A DNA stretch of 64,000 nucleotides from NCBI GenBank assembly GCA_039881145.1, contig JAYKKI010000037.1:12819501-12883500 (forward strand), read 5' to 3'. The stretch is from Druceiella hillmani (taxonomy: Eukaryota; Arthropoda; Insecta; Lepidoptera; Hepialidae). The notes beneath the pieces are model-generated. The model was given only the letters and a program-made list of their open reading frames with translations, was not told the origin of the DNA and did no database searches. Position 1 is the first letter of the stretch. Every line of letters begins with the position of its first letter. The position numbers and the translations under genes were made by a program. Below, in pieces: positions 1 to 12,060 of this stretch.

Positions 1-1090
1 AAAACAATCTCGTTTTTATATATCTATTATTTTTAACAAACACACAATAAAACCATACATTTTATGTTCGCTCCGTATCTTTGCAATATCACTAATAACT
101 TCTGGAATTGTGAGAGTTTAGTAATTTATAAAGATCAAGGGAATTAAACATCTGTAATACAGTTCCACCAGTGCTAGAAGTGACAAACCTTCGAACTAAG
201 ATTTGAAATTAGAATAATTACTAACCAATATTTTTATTCGAAAAAATGGTAATGAGACAATCTATATTTACAAGTGTTGACTGTTACCCACTTAATGTCA
301 CTGATAAAATCGCATTCTCGTCTGTTAAATTAATTAACATTGAAATATAAAACAAAACGAAAGTGACATAATAGCAACTTTCAAAATAGAAATATGCGGC
401 TGTCGCATCCCTTTTAATAAAGTTTATCGATTTGGGAACAGATGGCGTTTATTTCCTAGAAATCTTTTTCCTTTTAGTAATAGAACAAAGTACGAACAAT
501 ATCGGATAAAGGTGTTAGTTTCTTACTTTGAATATAACGTACAAAATTATAAGAATTTAAATTAAACTTTAAAATGCTTTTCAAGAGTTAAAAAGTGGTG
601 AAATGAAACCATAAAGTTCAGAAATTACACTGCACTATCTATCGAATAATACATTCTATTGTTCTGCGATTATTTTATTCCGGATCCCTATAAGCAAATA
701 TAAATGAAACATTTTTTTTTTACATTGTACACTCGAACTGACACCCGTTTAATGCCAGGAAAGACTTAATTATGCATCAAAATTACAAAATGAATTTAAA
801 TATAGAAATACTATTCAAAATGACATCCATGTAAAACTAATATCATTATCTTTTTAAAAATATAATTTGTAGCTTTGATAAATATAAAAGGTGAATATAA
901 ATACAAACATATTTAATGGAAATGTAAAATAATGGAAATGTAATGTATTAACGCAATAAATCTACATGATTTTTATCTCGATATATGACATTTATATAGT
1001 TGAAGTATAGGTAAATAAAACATCATTCTTATTCATCAGTCTTAACAAAATGCATAAAGATACAAAGTATTCACTTAAAAAGGTATCATG
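1..1090. other. AT-rich non-coding stretch
   Basis: No open frame of useful length, RNA signature or clear repeat is visible on either strand. The longest homopolymer is a T10 run near 712-721. Confidence 0.6.
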
Positions 1091-1548
1091 AACAAACATT
1101 TATATTAAAAAACGTTATTTACGTTAAAATTAATAAAAGTTGGGCACTCTGAAATTAGAGATCACCCGTAGTTTTCTTATCTAAACCGTAACTATAGAAG
1201 CACTCCCTTACATTAATTCAACAGGTTCTATCAACTTTTAAACTGTACTTGGTTATATTAGACTGAAACTACCGCTATTTGTAGTTAAGTTTACGTTAAA
1301 GGTTAAAAAAATAATAAACTAGAAAACAAACATTTATATTAAATAAATCACGTTAAAATTAATAAAAGTTGAGCACTCTGAAATTACAGAAGATCACCCG
1401 TAGTTTTCTTATCTAAACCGTAAATATAGCAGCACTCCCTTACATTAATTAAACAGGTTCTATCGACTTTTAAATTGTACTTGGTTATATTAGACTGAAA
1501 CTACCGCTATTTGTAGTTAAGTTTATGTCAAAGGTTAAAAAAACAATA
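1091..1548. repeat. Two-copy tandem duplication, 234 bp period
   Basis: Copy 1 starts at 1091 and copy 2 at 1325, both with AACAAACATTTATATTAAA. They stay in register through a shared TCACCCGTAGTTTTCTTATC block and a shared CTACCGCTATTTGTAGTTAA block to about 1317 and 1548. Copies differ by scattered substitutions and a 4 bp indel (AGAGATC against ACAGAAGATC), so the duplication is not brand new. No ORF spans it. Confidence 0.9.
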
Positions 1549-4500
1549 CCCAGAAACTCGCAAACAGTGGCTCTTTGAGGCGTATTTTCAATTCCATTAA
1601 AATTAAACGAACGAGTTCCCTGAATTTGTTTTCTAGTTTATTTTTTTCTGTTCCTTTTTATCTTTGAAAAAAAACACATGAGATTTTCTTCAAAGCTAAT
1701 TTTTATAAATTTTAGACTGGTTTCAGAGATTGCGTTTTTTGACAGAAATAATTCATCACAGCGGACTATCAGCATGATGTACTATAATATCAATTGTAAC
1801 GTCAGTATAAACCTCTGAAACTAAAGGAAAAAATATTTGACACTTGTCTGTCTGACTTTACATCTATTCTTAGAATATCCCAAAAATTAATTTAACCGAT
1901 TGAGCTGATATTTGACAATATTATTTATGACATTTCTCCAAAAATTAGGAAGAGTGAGTCATTTAAAATTTTAAAAAAGATCCAGATTGCATTGGAAAAT
2001 AATTTTAATTCGATGCGACAATTTTTGCAAGTGTCCTAACGTTTTATTAATTAAATAGCAATTTAACTCGCACCTCCCGCTGGAAAGTTGTACGATACAC
2101 TTTTCTAAGCCTTTTAACTTTCTCCCTTTGGGACGAACCCATACGGATGCCCCAGGAGAGATAGACAGCGGTGATACTGTAGTTATCAATATTTAACTAC
2201 AAATGCATTTAACGATGTAATAAATACCGCTATCTAACAGGTAATTATAAACCTATGCATATATAATAGTTGTTAGTGAATATATTGATTAAGTAGTAAT
2301 CGAGTTAACTAATAATCTTGAAGACGTCTATTGGAGATATTGACGTCTAAAGTTAATTGTAAAGCATCTAATGTTAAGTAAATAAGGTTAAGGAAATGAG
2401 CTTCTAAGGTCAATTGTAAAACTTCAATTACATTCATCCAGTGGTTCTTGCGTGTTGCGTGTAAAGACAAGACTTGCTTATCATTTCATTATAGGTATAG
2501 ATTACTTTTTGCTATATATATTCGTCGCACATTTGAGAAACTATAGTAAATAATATTTCAATTATAAGTCTATAATTAACAGATAAGGTGCTAACTTTAA
2601 ATTGTCGAGATTTTTTTTATTAGCAATAATATCCTTTATATTCACTTAGTTTATAGAAATGGCGTGTCATAATTTAAAGATTGTATTGCGTGAGAACTTA
2701 TACATACGCACTGTAAATATGTTAAAAAGGAATTTATTAAATGATATATGATAGACAGATCGCGAAATACTTCCAGAAATTTTATTTGTAATTATACTCC
2801 AGTGAAATAAACTTCCAAATGACAATAGGACAGCTGCAGAGTCCTTTTTTACATACTAAAGATGCTCTGAAAGCGCAGTGGAGTAAATAATTTTCAGCCA
2901 TTGCTAACTCGTTTTTTGTTGAAAACAAACTCGGTATACCTTGTTACTCTTATCCCTTAGATCTAGTAGCAACTTTCCTCATCATCATCATCTCTTCAAA
3001 AAGTATTTTCTATAAATCGACTTTTAAGAATTAATTATTAATAATGTCATTCATTCATGTATAATTTTGGTGCGTTTTACATATCAGTAAGCGGAAGAAG
3101 AAAAAAAATAGTCTTCTGATTTTTTTGCAATTATTTTTCCAATAACCATCCTGATGGACCAAGATCATCTAAGAAATCTGATTGTAAGTCCGATGTAAAA
3201 AAAATATAAACCTATAGTAGTCTACTTTTCATTTGCTGAAGTATTCAAAACTGTCCTGCACCACCGTATCTATTTACAAATATAATTTTAACTGTCGAAC
3301 TGCTAGCTTCGTTTCCTTCCAAATCATCTCACTACTTTTTTATTATGTGGCTAGGGAATTGGATCGAATTCGTGAAGCAGATGACTATATTTTGATTTTA
3401 AGAAAATATTTGACTGAGTCGACAATGACATTCTACTACTAAAATTATTGGAGGCAGGAATGTCTCCCACTCCAGTAAAATTCTTTGCCAGTTATTTTCG
3501 GAGTCCTAAACAATACGCTTTACGTAACTTAATCTGAAGTTAGTCAAGGTAATAATGTGGACACTGCTTACCGTATCGCGTAAAATCGAAACCGGTGCAA
3601 AGCTTGTAGATGCCATACCGATACTTTAGATTAATATGGTATTGATATCTCGTCTGTCTTGAGATAATGAGAAATAAAATAAAGATAAAGATGTAAATAA
3701 TAAAATGTTTGGTAGTAATTTTTATTTCTTTTTAATATATGACACATTCAGCAGTTTTATAAATATTATATGAATTGATTAAACTTGTTGAATCTGTTAT
3801 CTCACCTCTCCAATCCTGGTGGGAAATAAAGTAAGGGTGAAAGATGTTTTCCATTCAATTTATAAATCCTGATAATTTTCACTTATAATTTTTTTTAGAT
3901 TTTTGAGCAATATTTCAGTAATAATGGCGGATAGCAATTTTTAGGTATTTTTTATGAAAAATGTTTGAACAAATCCATAAAAGAATCCACAGTATATATT
4001 ATTGAATTCGTGCTTTGGAGATTAACATCTCCTCTAGAATAGTACAAGGAGAACGCCTGCTAAGTCTATCTGCCATGTACCTAACTAAATAACACAGTTG
4101 GAACTACATAAAATACTATTATATTCAGTTATAACCCTCAATTTAACTGTGACTTAGAATGGTGTAGGTTTAATTTGTAACTTTAATTTGCTAGCCATTT
4201 GTCGTAATCTTGTTAATAGCATAAAAACGTTTCAGTATGAGTATAAAGAGATGTTGGTAGGTCGGTATAATTATTTAAAATAAATTTACTAGTATACTGG
4301 TAAATTATAATTAATACATTACGTACAAAGCTTTTTTTAGCTATTTTCCCTTTTTATCTTTTTAGTTTGTACAAATAAAATATTATTTAATATATATTGA
4401 ATAGTTACTACTCAAAATATTCTTATGGAAATTTTTGAGTAGGGCAAAAACTCGAAAACATTCGTTTCTCTTTTTATTTATACGGTAAGAAAAGTCGAAA

Positions 4501-5361
4501 GAAAAGAATTTAAAAATTATTTTTGTTAGAAACTTAACGCAAGATAGTTATGCCATATTATTGAAAATGTGCATTGTTCCCATCTCCTTTATTTCTGGAG
4601 CTGCTGGAGTCAATATTAAGAGAAAAAAACAAACCTGCCAGATGTTTACTTAACATTTCCCGAAAGACTGGCTATTATTTCAAATTTCATGGTTTTTATG
4701 AAGGGTTTACGCCTGTGGAAAATGTACTTTTTATATTTTACATGGTGAAAAATGATAATATAATTTGTGGCTAGTTTAACAAAAATACTATTTAAATATA
4801 ATCATTGTTTGTGGATGTGTATGTGTACATGGGACCTTTGTAGGTTCTGCTCTATAACATGTTTAATTTTTTTTACTACCATTTTCTGGACCTTTAAATG
4901 ATATCTGAAAATTATTTAAGAAATACAAGTCCCAGTTCTTTATGTTCAAATGAGTTAAGTTTAATAATCAGGTGAGGAGAAATATAGAGGAACACTTTTA
5001 AAAATAATTACATGCGGCACGTGTTTGTTCATATTGTACCATCTAATGTTCAACAAGTCAATCTTAAAATACAAGCAAATGTGATGATATTTATGTCTAT
5101 AAGAATGATTGATGATTTTATTGTTGGTCTTCAATAATAGATAAACGTTGACAATGTTAAATATTGAACAGCCCAAATTTTCTAGCAGCTATCAATTTTT
5201 TTTCAGCTCAAGTTGTACTGCAACGTGGTGCTAGAAACCTTTTTTTCATAATTTTTGGTATTATATTATTCAGATATACTGAAAAATATGCAAAAAATAT
5301 TTTTTCTCCCCCCGCCCACCTTATTTCCTAAACTACCAACCTAAAATTAGGAAAAAATATG

Positions 5362-5364
<3 letters not shown>
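1549..5364. other. AT-rich non-coding stretch with one GC-richer pocket at 2050-2190
   Basis: Mostly featureless. The pocket at 2050-2190 carries a 72-residue minus-strand frame (1971-2189, non-ATG start) containing ASVWVRPKGRKLKGLE. This faintly recalls the GD-VWVR motif that begins the C-terminal domain of retroelement integrases, but the match is too short to name. Elsewhere the ORFs of 60-70 codons are what chance predicts at this base composition. Confidence 0.5.
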
Positions 5365-5365
<1 letters not shown>

Positions 5366-5416
<51 letters not shown>

Positions 5417-5418
5417 TT
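5366..5418. repeat. (TA)n microsatellite
   Basis: A TA dinucleotide run with one TACA interruption near its right end. Confidence 0.95.
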
Positions 5419-5469
5419 AAATGTACCGTACATGAATTAAAAAGATGTAAATAAACATAGCGCATAAAA

Positions 5470-5510
5470 TAAAACTAGAGATGGGTAAGTACTTACCATC
5501 TCTAGTTTTA
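5470..5510. repeat. Near-perfect 41 nt palindrome
   Basis: Two 20 nt arms (TAAAACTAGAGATG... and ...CATCTCTAGTTTTA) meet with no loop and one unpaired G. As RNA or extruded DNA it would form an almost perfect hairpin. Confidence 0.9.
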
Positions 5511-5584
5511 TTCGGATCAGATTCGTAAGGCAGGCGTCTCACGAATATGATATATATAGTATCATATATTTTTCTCTACATGAT

Positions 5585-5646
5585 AGCTTTACCACTTATT
5601 CCATTCGATCTTTAGTCGCAGATCGAATGGAATAAGTGGTAAAGCT
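5585..5646. repeat. Perfect 27 bp hairpin with 8 nt loop
   Basis: The arms 5585-5611 and 5620-5646 are exact reverse complements, and the loop is TTAGTCGC. The left arm begins AGCTTTACCACTTATTCC. The 62 nt foldback is about the size of a compact pre-miRNA, but perfect pairing is more typical of a recent inverted duplication. No second copy was seen in the window. Confidence 0.95.
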
Positions 5647-5893
5647 CCATCGATCATTGTTCCTTAGAGTCTAAACATACACGTTGTGCCATAGTTATAT
5701 GCAAAAATAAAAGTCAGCGAAAGACGTAATCAATGGTGGCATTTTTTATATTTAGCAAGTTAATTTGATTTCATTTTGTTGGATTTTCTATGAAAATGTT
5801 ATTGATGACGTTGATGCGCTGGTACGCGTCACTAGTACACGACGCTTGATGTCATTATCACATAAGTATCGAAAACGTGTTTGGAGATCGTTT

Positions 5894-5924
5894 TACACTT
5901 TAAAGCAAATAGCTTTAAAGTGTA
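5894..5924. repeat. Perfect 13 bp hairpin, 5 nt loop
   Basis: TACACTTTAAAGC at 5894-5906 pairs with GCTTTAAAGTGTA at 5912-5924 across the loop AAATA. It is the third foldback within 460 bp. Confidence 0.9.
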
Positions 5925-6864
5925 TAACGTAATGTAATTTTTTTAAGTTTTTCATTATGATAAACGACTTCCATTCAGTTATAAACACTATTCATTACCT
6001 TCTGTTTACGATGATTAAAATCTATTCTTAGACGTGATATTCATACAGTATTCTAATGTAGCAACAAGCTACGTTTTAATGTAAGTAAATGTGCAATGAT
6101 GACATTCTTCCGTAGAGTACAATCGAAATGGTTTCATCTGTGCAGGTTCCATCTTGTAGTAAATGTAGTCATATAGTCTCCGTATATAGCTATTTATATG
6201 CTCGCGTTGGATAGTTCATTAGACTTTTGTAATAGAAAATGTATGGGCATTATCTTCATGTATTCTCTTTCGATTTTGTAATGGGCATGGTTGGATATAA
6301 TCATCCTCAATTTCGCCGGAAATTGCTTTTAAATACGCATTTATTAAATTATTAAATCATTAAGTTCATAACCCCTCGTTCTTGAGTCTAGTAGCACCTT
6401 ATGCTCTTGACTACTATGTGAGAGGATAGCGTCGTAGCCTAGAGCGTGCACGAATATCCTATGGCGTTCACCTGTCTTTTGTACACTCACATTGTTCAAG
6501 GCAACACTGCAAGACACACCCTAATTATTGTTTTCCGGTCCATCAACCTTTTCATAAATTATGTTATGGAGTTGCTTGCCGATTCACGACTGATCACTAG
6601 TTGATCTTATTCGTTATTGTTTTATAAAAATATCTTATATTTTTCCACATGTCCAGCGCTTTGATCATATCTATATCTTGGGCATATGGTTTTTAACAAA
6701 TTAAAAAATAAAATAAATAATACACGCGTCAGTGAATGTTTCTTCAAAACCGAACGAGCAGTTACAGAGTATATATACGGATAAACAAAAAAATCCCTCT
6801 TTATTTAGGGGATTTTTTAAACACGTGGGTCCACGAAAGACGTGTGTGGGCACACTAACACAGT
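5925..6864. other. Non-coding stretch
   Basis: Nothing gene-like. There is a 10-11 bp stem around 6790-6817 (A-run plus ATCCC against GGGAT plus T-run) and an isolated CACGTG at 6822-6827. Confidence 0.5.
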
Positions 6865-7372
<508 letters not shown>

Positions 7373-7413
7373 TTCCATACTTTTATATTCTACTTTGATA
7401 TAAAAGTATGGAA
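7373..7413. repeat. Perfect 16 bp hairpin, 9 nt loop
   Basis: TTCCATACTTTTATAT at 7373-7388 is exactly complementary to 7398-7413. The loop is TCTACTTTG. Confidence 0.93.
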
Positions 7414-7684
7414 TGATGTTTTATTTAGACTTCATTTCTTACCAGATCTATATTTATAACCCTGTTAGTATCACAATAAATATAATTTCTAATTACCCAA
7501 TGTTTAAAAACCAAATTAATTATGTTTAATTATCTTGCGGATTTTATTTTGTTCTTCTTACGTATTTCATTTCATTTACGTATCTAAGTATTCAGTAAAA
7601 TACTAAAAAAGTGAAATATATATAAATGCAGTGCATTACTATGTATCTTCAATTTTTACACCACTCAAAATCAAAATTGTTCTT

Positions 7685-7908
7685 GTATCATATATGCCAT
7701 ACGGTTAACGGTACTGTCAATAGTCAATTAAAACATGATGACTAAATGTATCTAATTCTTGACTATTTGAAATATTTTTCAAATAGTCAAGAATTAAATA
7801 CATTAATATAATACAAAGTATCATATATGCCATACGATTATTGGTACTATTAATGGTAGTTAATTAAAACATGATGACTAAATGTATTTAATTCTTGACT
7901 ATTTGAAA
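7685..7908. repeat. Direct duplication (134 bp apart) with an inverted third copy forming a 28 bp hairpin
   Basis: Copy A (from 7685) and copy B (from 7819) share GTATCATATATGCCATACG and TTAAAACATGATGACTAAATG, both ending in a TTCTTGACTATTTGAAA block. In copy A that block is followed, after the loop TATT (7773-7776), by its own reverse complement at 7777-7804. This gives a 28 bp stem (7745-7772 with 7777-7804) with one mismatch. Copy B lacks the inverted arm, so the hairpin arose after or beside the duplication. Confidence 0.9.
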
Positions 7909-7942
7909 AATAAAAGAATACGAACAAGATTCAAACCATCAT

Positions 7943-8175
7943 TCAGTATTCTCCGGCGTGACACGATAACCCAATAACCCTAACACATTTGTTAACGTCC
8001 CCACAGCTGATTGTCAACAAATTCAACAAAAACAGTTTGAAGCAAGTTCCATTTTGAAAGCGACCCCAATTCGACAAATAATTGTTTTCGTGTACCGTTA
8101 CCGCTAACACAAAAGGCGCCTTGAAATAACTCTCACAATGGCGCTTCTGCCACGCCAGCCGATACAAACGTCCAT
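7943..8175 (-). CDS. Candidate downstream (3') exon of an unrecognised two-exon gene fragment
   Basis: Reading leftwards, an acceptor-like TTGTTTTATAG is followed at 8175 by an open frame ending in TGA at 7943. The frame includes the residues RLAWQKRHCESYF and WGRFQNGTCFKLF. The open part coincides with a local rise in GC, unlike random ORFs here. Joined to the putative exon at 8225-8263 across a 49 nt intron, the same frame stays open for about 90 codons. I do not recognise the protein. The 49 nt intron is at the short limit for insects, and this may equally be conserved non-coding DNA. Confidence 0.25.
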
Positions 8176-8224
8176 CTATAAAACAATTTGCATTTAAATG
8201 AAATATAAAAAGTTAAGCGTTTAC

Positions 8225-8263
8225 CTTGATAAGTCCACAATGGTCGCCAGGTATCGCCGAGAC
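8225..8263 (-). CDS. Candidate 39 nt microexon
   Basis: On the minus strand CATTTGCAG precedes 8263 and AAG then GTAAAC follows 8225. Both splice sites fit the consensus well. All three frames are open. The frame reading LGDTWRPLWTYQ continues in phase into the open frame at 7943-8175. No further upstream exon could be identified. Confidence 0.22.
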
Positions 8264-8320
8264 CTGCAAATGAACGAAGTTTTCTTTAGATATTTAGCTT
8301 TGACTCAATTAAGAAAAGCT

Positions 8321-8935
8321 CGTGGAAAATAAATAGATAACGAACGGTGTTGGTTTTTAATTTAGGCGGACGCTTCTAAAACGCTACCTTTTTTAAGTTT
8401 TTATAAATATGCTGGCGGAATTTTTTATTGTGCTCTGCTTAATTATTCTTTACATTATATATTATTAAAACTGCCATCTAAATAACGTTTATAAAATACC
8501 AACTAGACAAGAATACCTACCTACAAGTGACGAAAATCTTGGTAAGGATAAACGATTTTCTTTCAATATTAAATCTATAACTCTATTCATATAATATCTA
8601 TGAAATATGTAAATGGGAAAATGTAAATCAATTTCCTCCTGGGAATGCAAGGTTCCACTCCGAAAATTAGGAAAATGTTATTCTTATAAAATGTATTTAG
8701 TCCTTATTAAAAAAATAATTGTGCTCTCTGTGATATCGGATTTCTTCGTACTCAACGACTTCCTTAATTCATACATCGCCATATTATTTTAACATACCAT
8801 ATATAATCTAACTAGATCTAAACTCTACTTTTTTACGTTCCCTACAAGTAACAAAAAATCTTCATAATTTCATCACCTTCATAATTTCATCACATTTCAT
8901 CACTTCATAGTTTCTACAGTTTTAGACCTTCAAAT
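8321..8935. other. Non-coding stretch
   Basis: AT-rich. A short imperfect repetition of TTTCATCAC occurs at about 8868-8905. Confidence 0.5.
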
Positions 8936-8959
8936 GGAACGAAGGAAAGGAAGAGGAAA

Positions 8960-9157
8960 GTGCTAAGATATTTTTTTGGGCCTACGTGTATAAAGAAAGG
9001 TCAATTGCGTTGGGGTGGTCGTCTAAACAGAATGAATGAAACCAACATTTTGAAGAAAGTCTACATGCAGAGGTTTTGGAGGCGCATGCCTAGAACCAGA
9101 AAGCAAAGAATCATTTATATTTCAAAGACAGTTAGTAATAGTGGTTGCTTCAGGTAA
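8960..9157 (+). pseudogene. Relic of the C-terminal end of a LINE-type reverse transcriptase ORF
   Basis: The 65-residue frame contains LRWGGRLNRMNETNILKKVY, followed by arginine-rich MPRTRKQR. This resembles the RWFGHV-RM-----PKKV box and following G-R-RGRP basic tract at the end of many insect non-LTR (RTE/Jockey-like) polyproteins. That motif lies after the reverse transcriptase domain. No RT core is left upstream and the 5' side is non-coding, so this is a truncated fossil. The match is short. An alternative is a chance ORF, which the spacing of R-W, G, RM and KKV makes less likely. Confidence 0.42.
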
Positions 9158-9160
9158 GGA

Positions 9161-9526
9161 TATAAATTAGAATGTGGGAAAATATTATAATTCTTTAATG
9201 CATATCCCAAACGATTTTCCTTCTGTCGCGCGCTTCATCAATTGAGGGTATATTTGCCATTTTTAGTTTTTAAGCCTGAATTGTAGGATATTAAGCTTCA
9301 AATAAATCTGAAAAAAATGTAGATAAAAGCGTCTTATCAGAACTTTCGTCTAAAATTATTTCGTTTAACGTGTGAACAATTTCATAAAACATCTGCGAAT
9401 CCCTTTCTTGATGCGTACGCGTGGTCATTTTCTTTCTTTTTTATTTATCAACTTTCTGGTATTGCGTTACCATGATAAATATTTACTCTTCTTTCCTTTA
9501 ATATAAGCGATATAAATTCCATCTAA
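9161..9526. other. Non-coding stretch, nothing seen
   Basis: This may be the remaining 3' flank of the LINE relic, but no poly(A) or simple-repeat tail is evident. Confidence 0.45.
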
Positions 9527-9571
9527 GCATCACTAAATAATAACTCATTAGGAGTTATTATTTAGTGATGC
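9527..9571. repeat. Perfect 20 bp hairpin, 5 nt loop
   Basis: GCATCACTAAATAATAACTC at 9527-9546 pairs exactly with 9552-9571 across the loop ATTAG. Confidence 0.95.
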
Positions 9572-9794
9572 ACTTTTTTAACTTTTCTGTTTATATCAAT
9601 ATAGTATTTTATTCCTGAAATACTAAGTTATGTAATTATATCCACCAATTTTTAAGTGACGCGTGTATAAACAGATAGACAAATTCATAAATAGTGGCTC
9701 CTTATGTATACTTTATTTATAATCCCCCGAACTCACTTCATCGAAAACATTTTCGATGTGCAGACTTTTTTCCATAGCCAAAGGACAAAAATGA

Positions 9795-10400
9795 CAATTT
9801 CATAGTTTCGCAATGCCCGTCTGTCTGTCCGCCTATCACAATTGTAACTTGTACAGGTTTATATTTATTTGCATGAAATTTTCCTATTTAACATTTAATA
9901 TGAAGATGTCGATAAAAAGCTATGTATTAATACGTGAAGAGAAAAGTTTGTACCCATTTTTAAGCATATTATGCCCACGGAGGAGTGTGAAATTTGGCAT
10001 AGTTAAAGTTTATATGGAGATGGAGTGCAGAAACATCGTGTAAAGATTGTCGCCAAAGAATTTTAAAATGACAGATTGACTAACATTAAATTTTAAGTTT
10101 CAAGGTAAGCAAATAACACACGCTAATGACAGATTTGTACACACACAAAGTGTAAAGTAGGAGCGAATGTTTATCGCACATCTTGTCGAGTGGGATAACG
10201 TGAAATATGTTCCCCCCTTTAATTTTTCAATCCGGGGTTTGCAAAATCTGAAAATAATTTAAATAATTTAATAAATAAGAGATTTCAAATAAAATTAATT
10301 CTATTAACTTGCGTCAACAGTTGATAAGGGATGTAAACAATTATGTAGCCCTACTTTGCCCGTGTCCCAACACGCACTTGGCCAGTTTTTATCTTCATGG
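9795..10400 (+). repeat. Dispersed lepidopteran-type repeat, diverged copy
   Basis: The copy contains a CGTCTGTCTGTCCGC core near 9818, a TATTAATACGTGA block near 9925, GAAATTTGGCATAGTTAAAG near 9990 and AACACACGCTAATGACA near 10115. It ends with CACGCACTTGGCCAG near 10370. The middle part recurs at 31440-31690, and the block GATTGTCGCCAAAGAATTTT recurs inverted near 47025. Ends and element class could not be fixed. Confidence 0.7.
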
Positions 10401-10529
10401 TTTTAATATATGTACAGACTCAGCAATTCTATTATTAGCGAAAACAAGACAAATATATTCTTTTTTATATTTTTGAACTGAGAAAATTTGGAAATATGCG
10501 TGAATATTAGCGTTCAAATGCAAAATGCC

Positions 10530-10670
10530 TTCACCTTCTTATTTTTTAACCATGGGTTTGTAAAATCTCAAAAAAATTCTAGGATATCTCTTTGGATTAA
10601 AACTTTTAATAAAAACTGCGGAACTCCACATTCTGCCGTTTTCATTGCGCACTTGGCCCATTTTTATTAA
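10530..10670 (+). repeat. Second 3'-end copy of the GCACTTGGCC repeat family
   Basis: GGGTTTGTAAAATCT at 10554 and GCGCACTTGGCC at 10648 reproduce the order seen at 10233 (GGGTTTGCAAAATCT) and 10373 (CGCACTTGGCC). The 3' part of the family is therefore present twice within 450 bp. Confidence 0.65.
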
Positions 10671-11338
10671 TACTGTTTAGTAATGCAATTATTGGGATAG
10701 TAGATAGAGACCTATACAGTGTTTGAATATTAGATATTTATCTATCACGAAAAAAAAATAAATGTACTTATATTTTAAAGAAGAAACGCAATAATAGTTT
10801 AATTATCATGTTTACTTAATTAACTACTGCATACTTTGTAACACATTAAAATACTATTAACATTTGTGTTAATCGCAATTCATTTACAAGAATTGTTAAA
10901 TCAAACTAAGATATATGTTCTTTGATGCATCTTATAACTTTATTTAATATTGCTCTTGATTGCAACCAAAAACTTACATTTCATAAAATTAATTCAATGA
11001 GAACCAACCGACTGGGCACAAAAAGATTTTCTTCGTCTATATCAGTGTTATCCAGATCTACATGGTGTCCGACATAATGAAATCTTCCATGAAATATAAT
11101 AACACGGTTTTAACCTACGTATTCCCATCCATAGTCATGATAATTGTTAAGAACTGATAAAGATCAAAGAGATGAGAAAGCGCCCCATGTTTAGTTAGCA
11201 CTGTCAAGTATATACATATTAATCATATATACAAAATATATACGAATATATAATAGTTACATAGCAAAGAAGAAGCCATAAATATTACTAGACATTATCA
11301 ATTGTATTCAAAAGACGCCTTCATGATATTCTACTCGA
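10671..11338. other. Non-coding stretch, nothing seen
   Basis: AT-rich with no convincing repeats or ORFs. Confidence 0.5.
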
Positions 11339-11390
11339 TGAAAGAAAAAAAATTCATCCTCAAATTCGATGATGAATTTTTTTTCTTTCA
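11339..11390. repeat. Perfect 20 bp hairpin, 12 nt loop
   Basis: TGAAAGAAAAAAAATTCATC (11339-11358) is the exact complement of 11371-11390. The loop is CTCAAATTCGAT. Confidence 0.95.
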
Positions 11391-11434
11391 ATGGCCCCTT
11401 GCGTCAAAACAATTCAAAATGTTTTTTTCTCTAA

Positions 11435-11600
11435 AAAATATCGCTTCTATGTGTTTATATAATTCAACTACACATTTTCATAAAATTTCATCGCAATCAG
11501 CCTTAAACTGAAAAACTAATCGTGGTTTTATATTTTGTATTTCCCGATCAAACAGACGGACATGAGGCAAATCATGAAAGTACCGTGTTTATCAATCATA
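11435..11600 (+). repeat. Dispersed repeat fragment (AATTCAACTAC...CGGACATGA type)
   Basis: AATTCAACTACACATTTTCA, AAAATTTCATCGCAATC and CAGACGGACATGA occur in the same order as in diverged fragments at about 14945-15100 and 26355-26510. This is a repeat type I associate with Lepidoptera. Confidence 0.55.
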
Positions 11601-11629
11601 TACGGAATCCTGAAAATACGTACTTAATA

Positions 11630-12060
11630 GCGCATTACGCATTACGCAGATCGCCATGTAGGCTGAGACAACGAAAGATAATAAACGTTATCAACGCGCA
11701 ACAATAAAAATTACCTAAGCCAATAGGGGCCACACAGTATTCCTTCCGTGCCCTTAAAAAGGTTAATAAGTGTGTCCCCGGCAAGTAGGTCCGCATATCC
11801 ATTACGAGGGCACCCAAAATGGAGAAATGGCTTTATTTGCCGAGATTGCTTCCACCGTCCCTCACCGCTTTAACATAATTCGACGCGATATTGTTTTGGG
11901 GTCGCATTCGCGTAAATTATGAGCAATAACATGGGAAGGTGGGTCATCGGCTCGGCGTGTGAATATCATACTTATATCGAATATTAATGTAATACATAGC
12001 AGCCGGGGCAAAGTATTGGGTCTATGATTTGTTGGAGCCGAGGGAGCCAATTAGCGGGAC
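11630..12060. other. GC/CpG-richer pocket, candidate conserved non-coding element or exon
   Basis: This 430 bp pocket is markedly richer in G, C and CpG than its flanks. It contains two unrecognised minus-strand frames (11635-11817 and 11862-12050). The second ends at a donor-like GCG-GTGAGG and the first at TTAG-GTAATT, but no matching acceptors are evident. I favour regulatory or conserved non-coding DNA over coding sequence. Confidence 0.35.
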
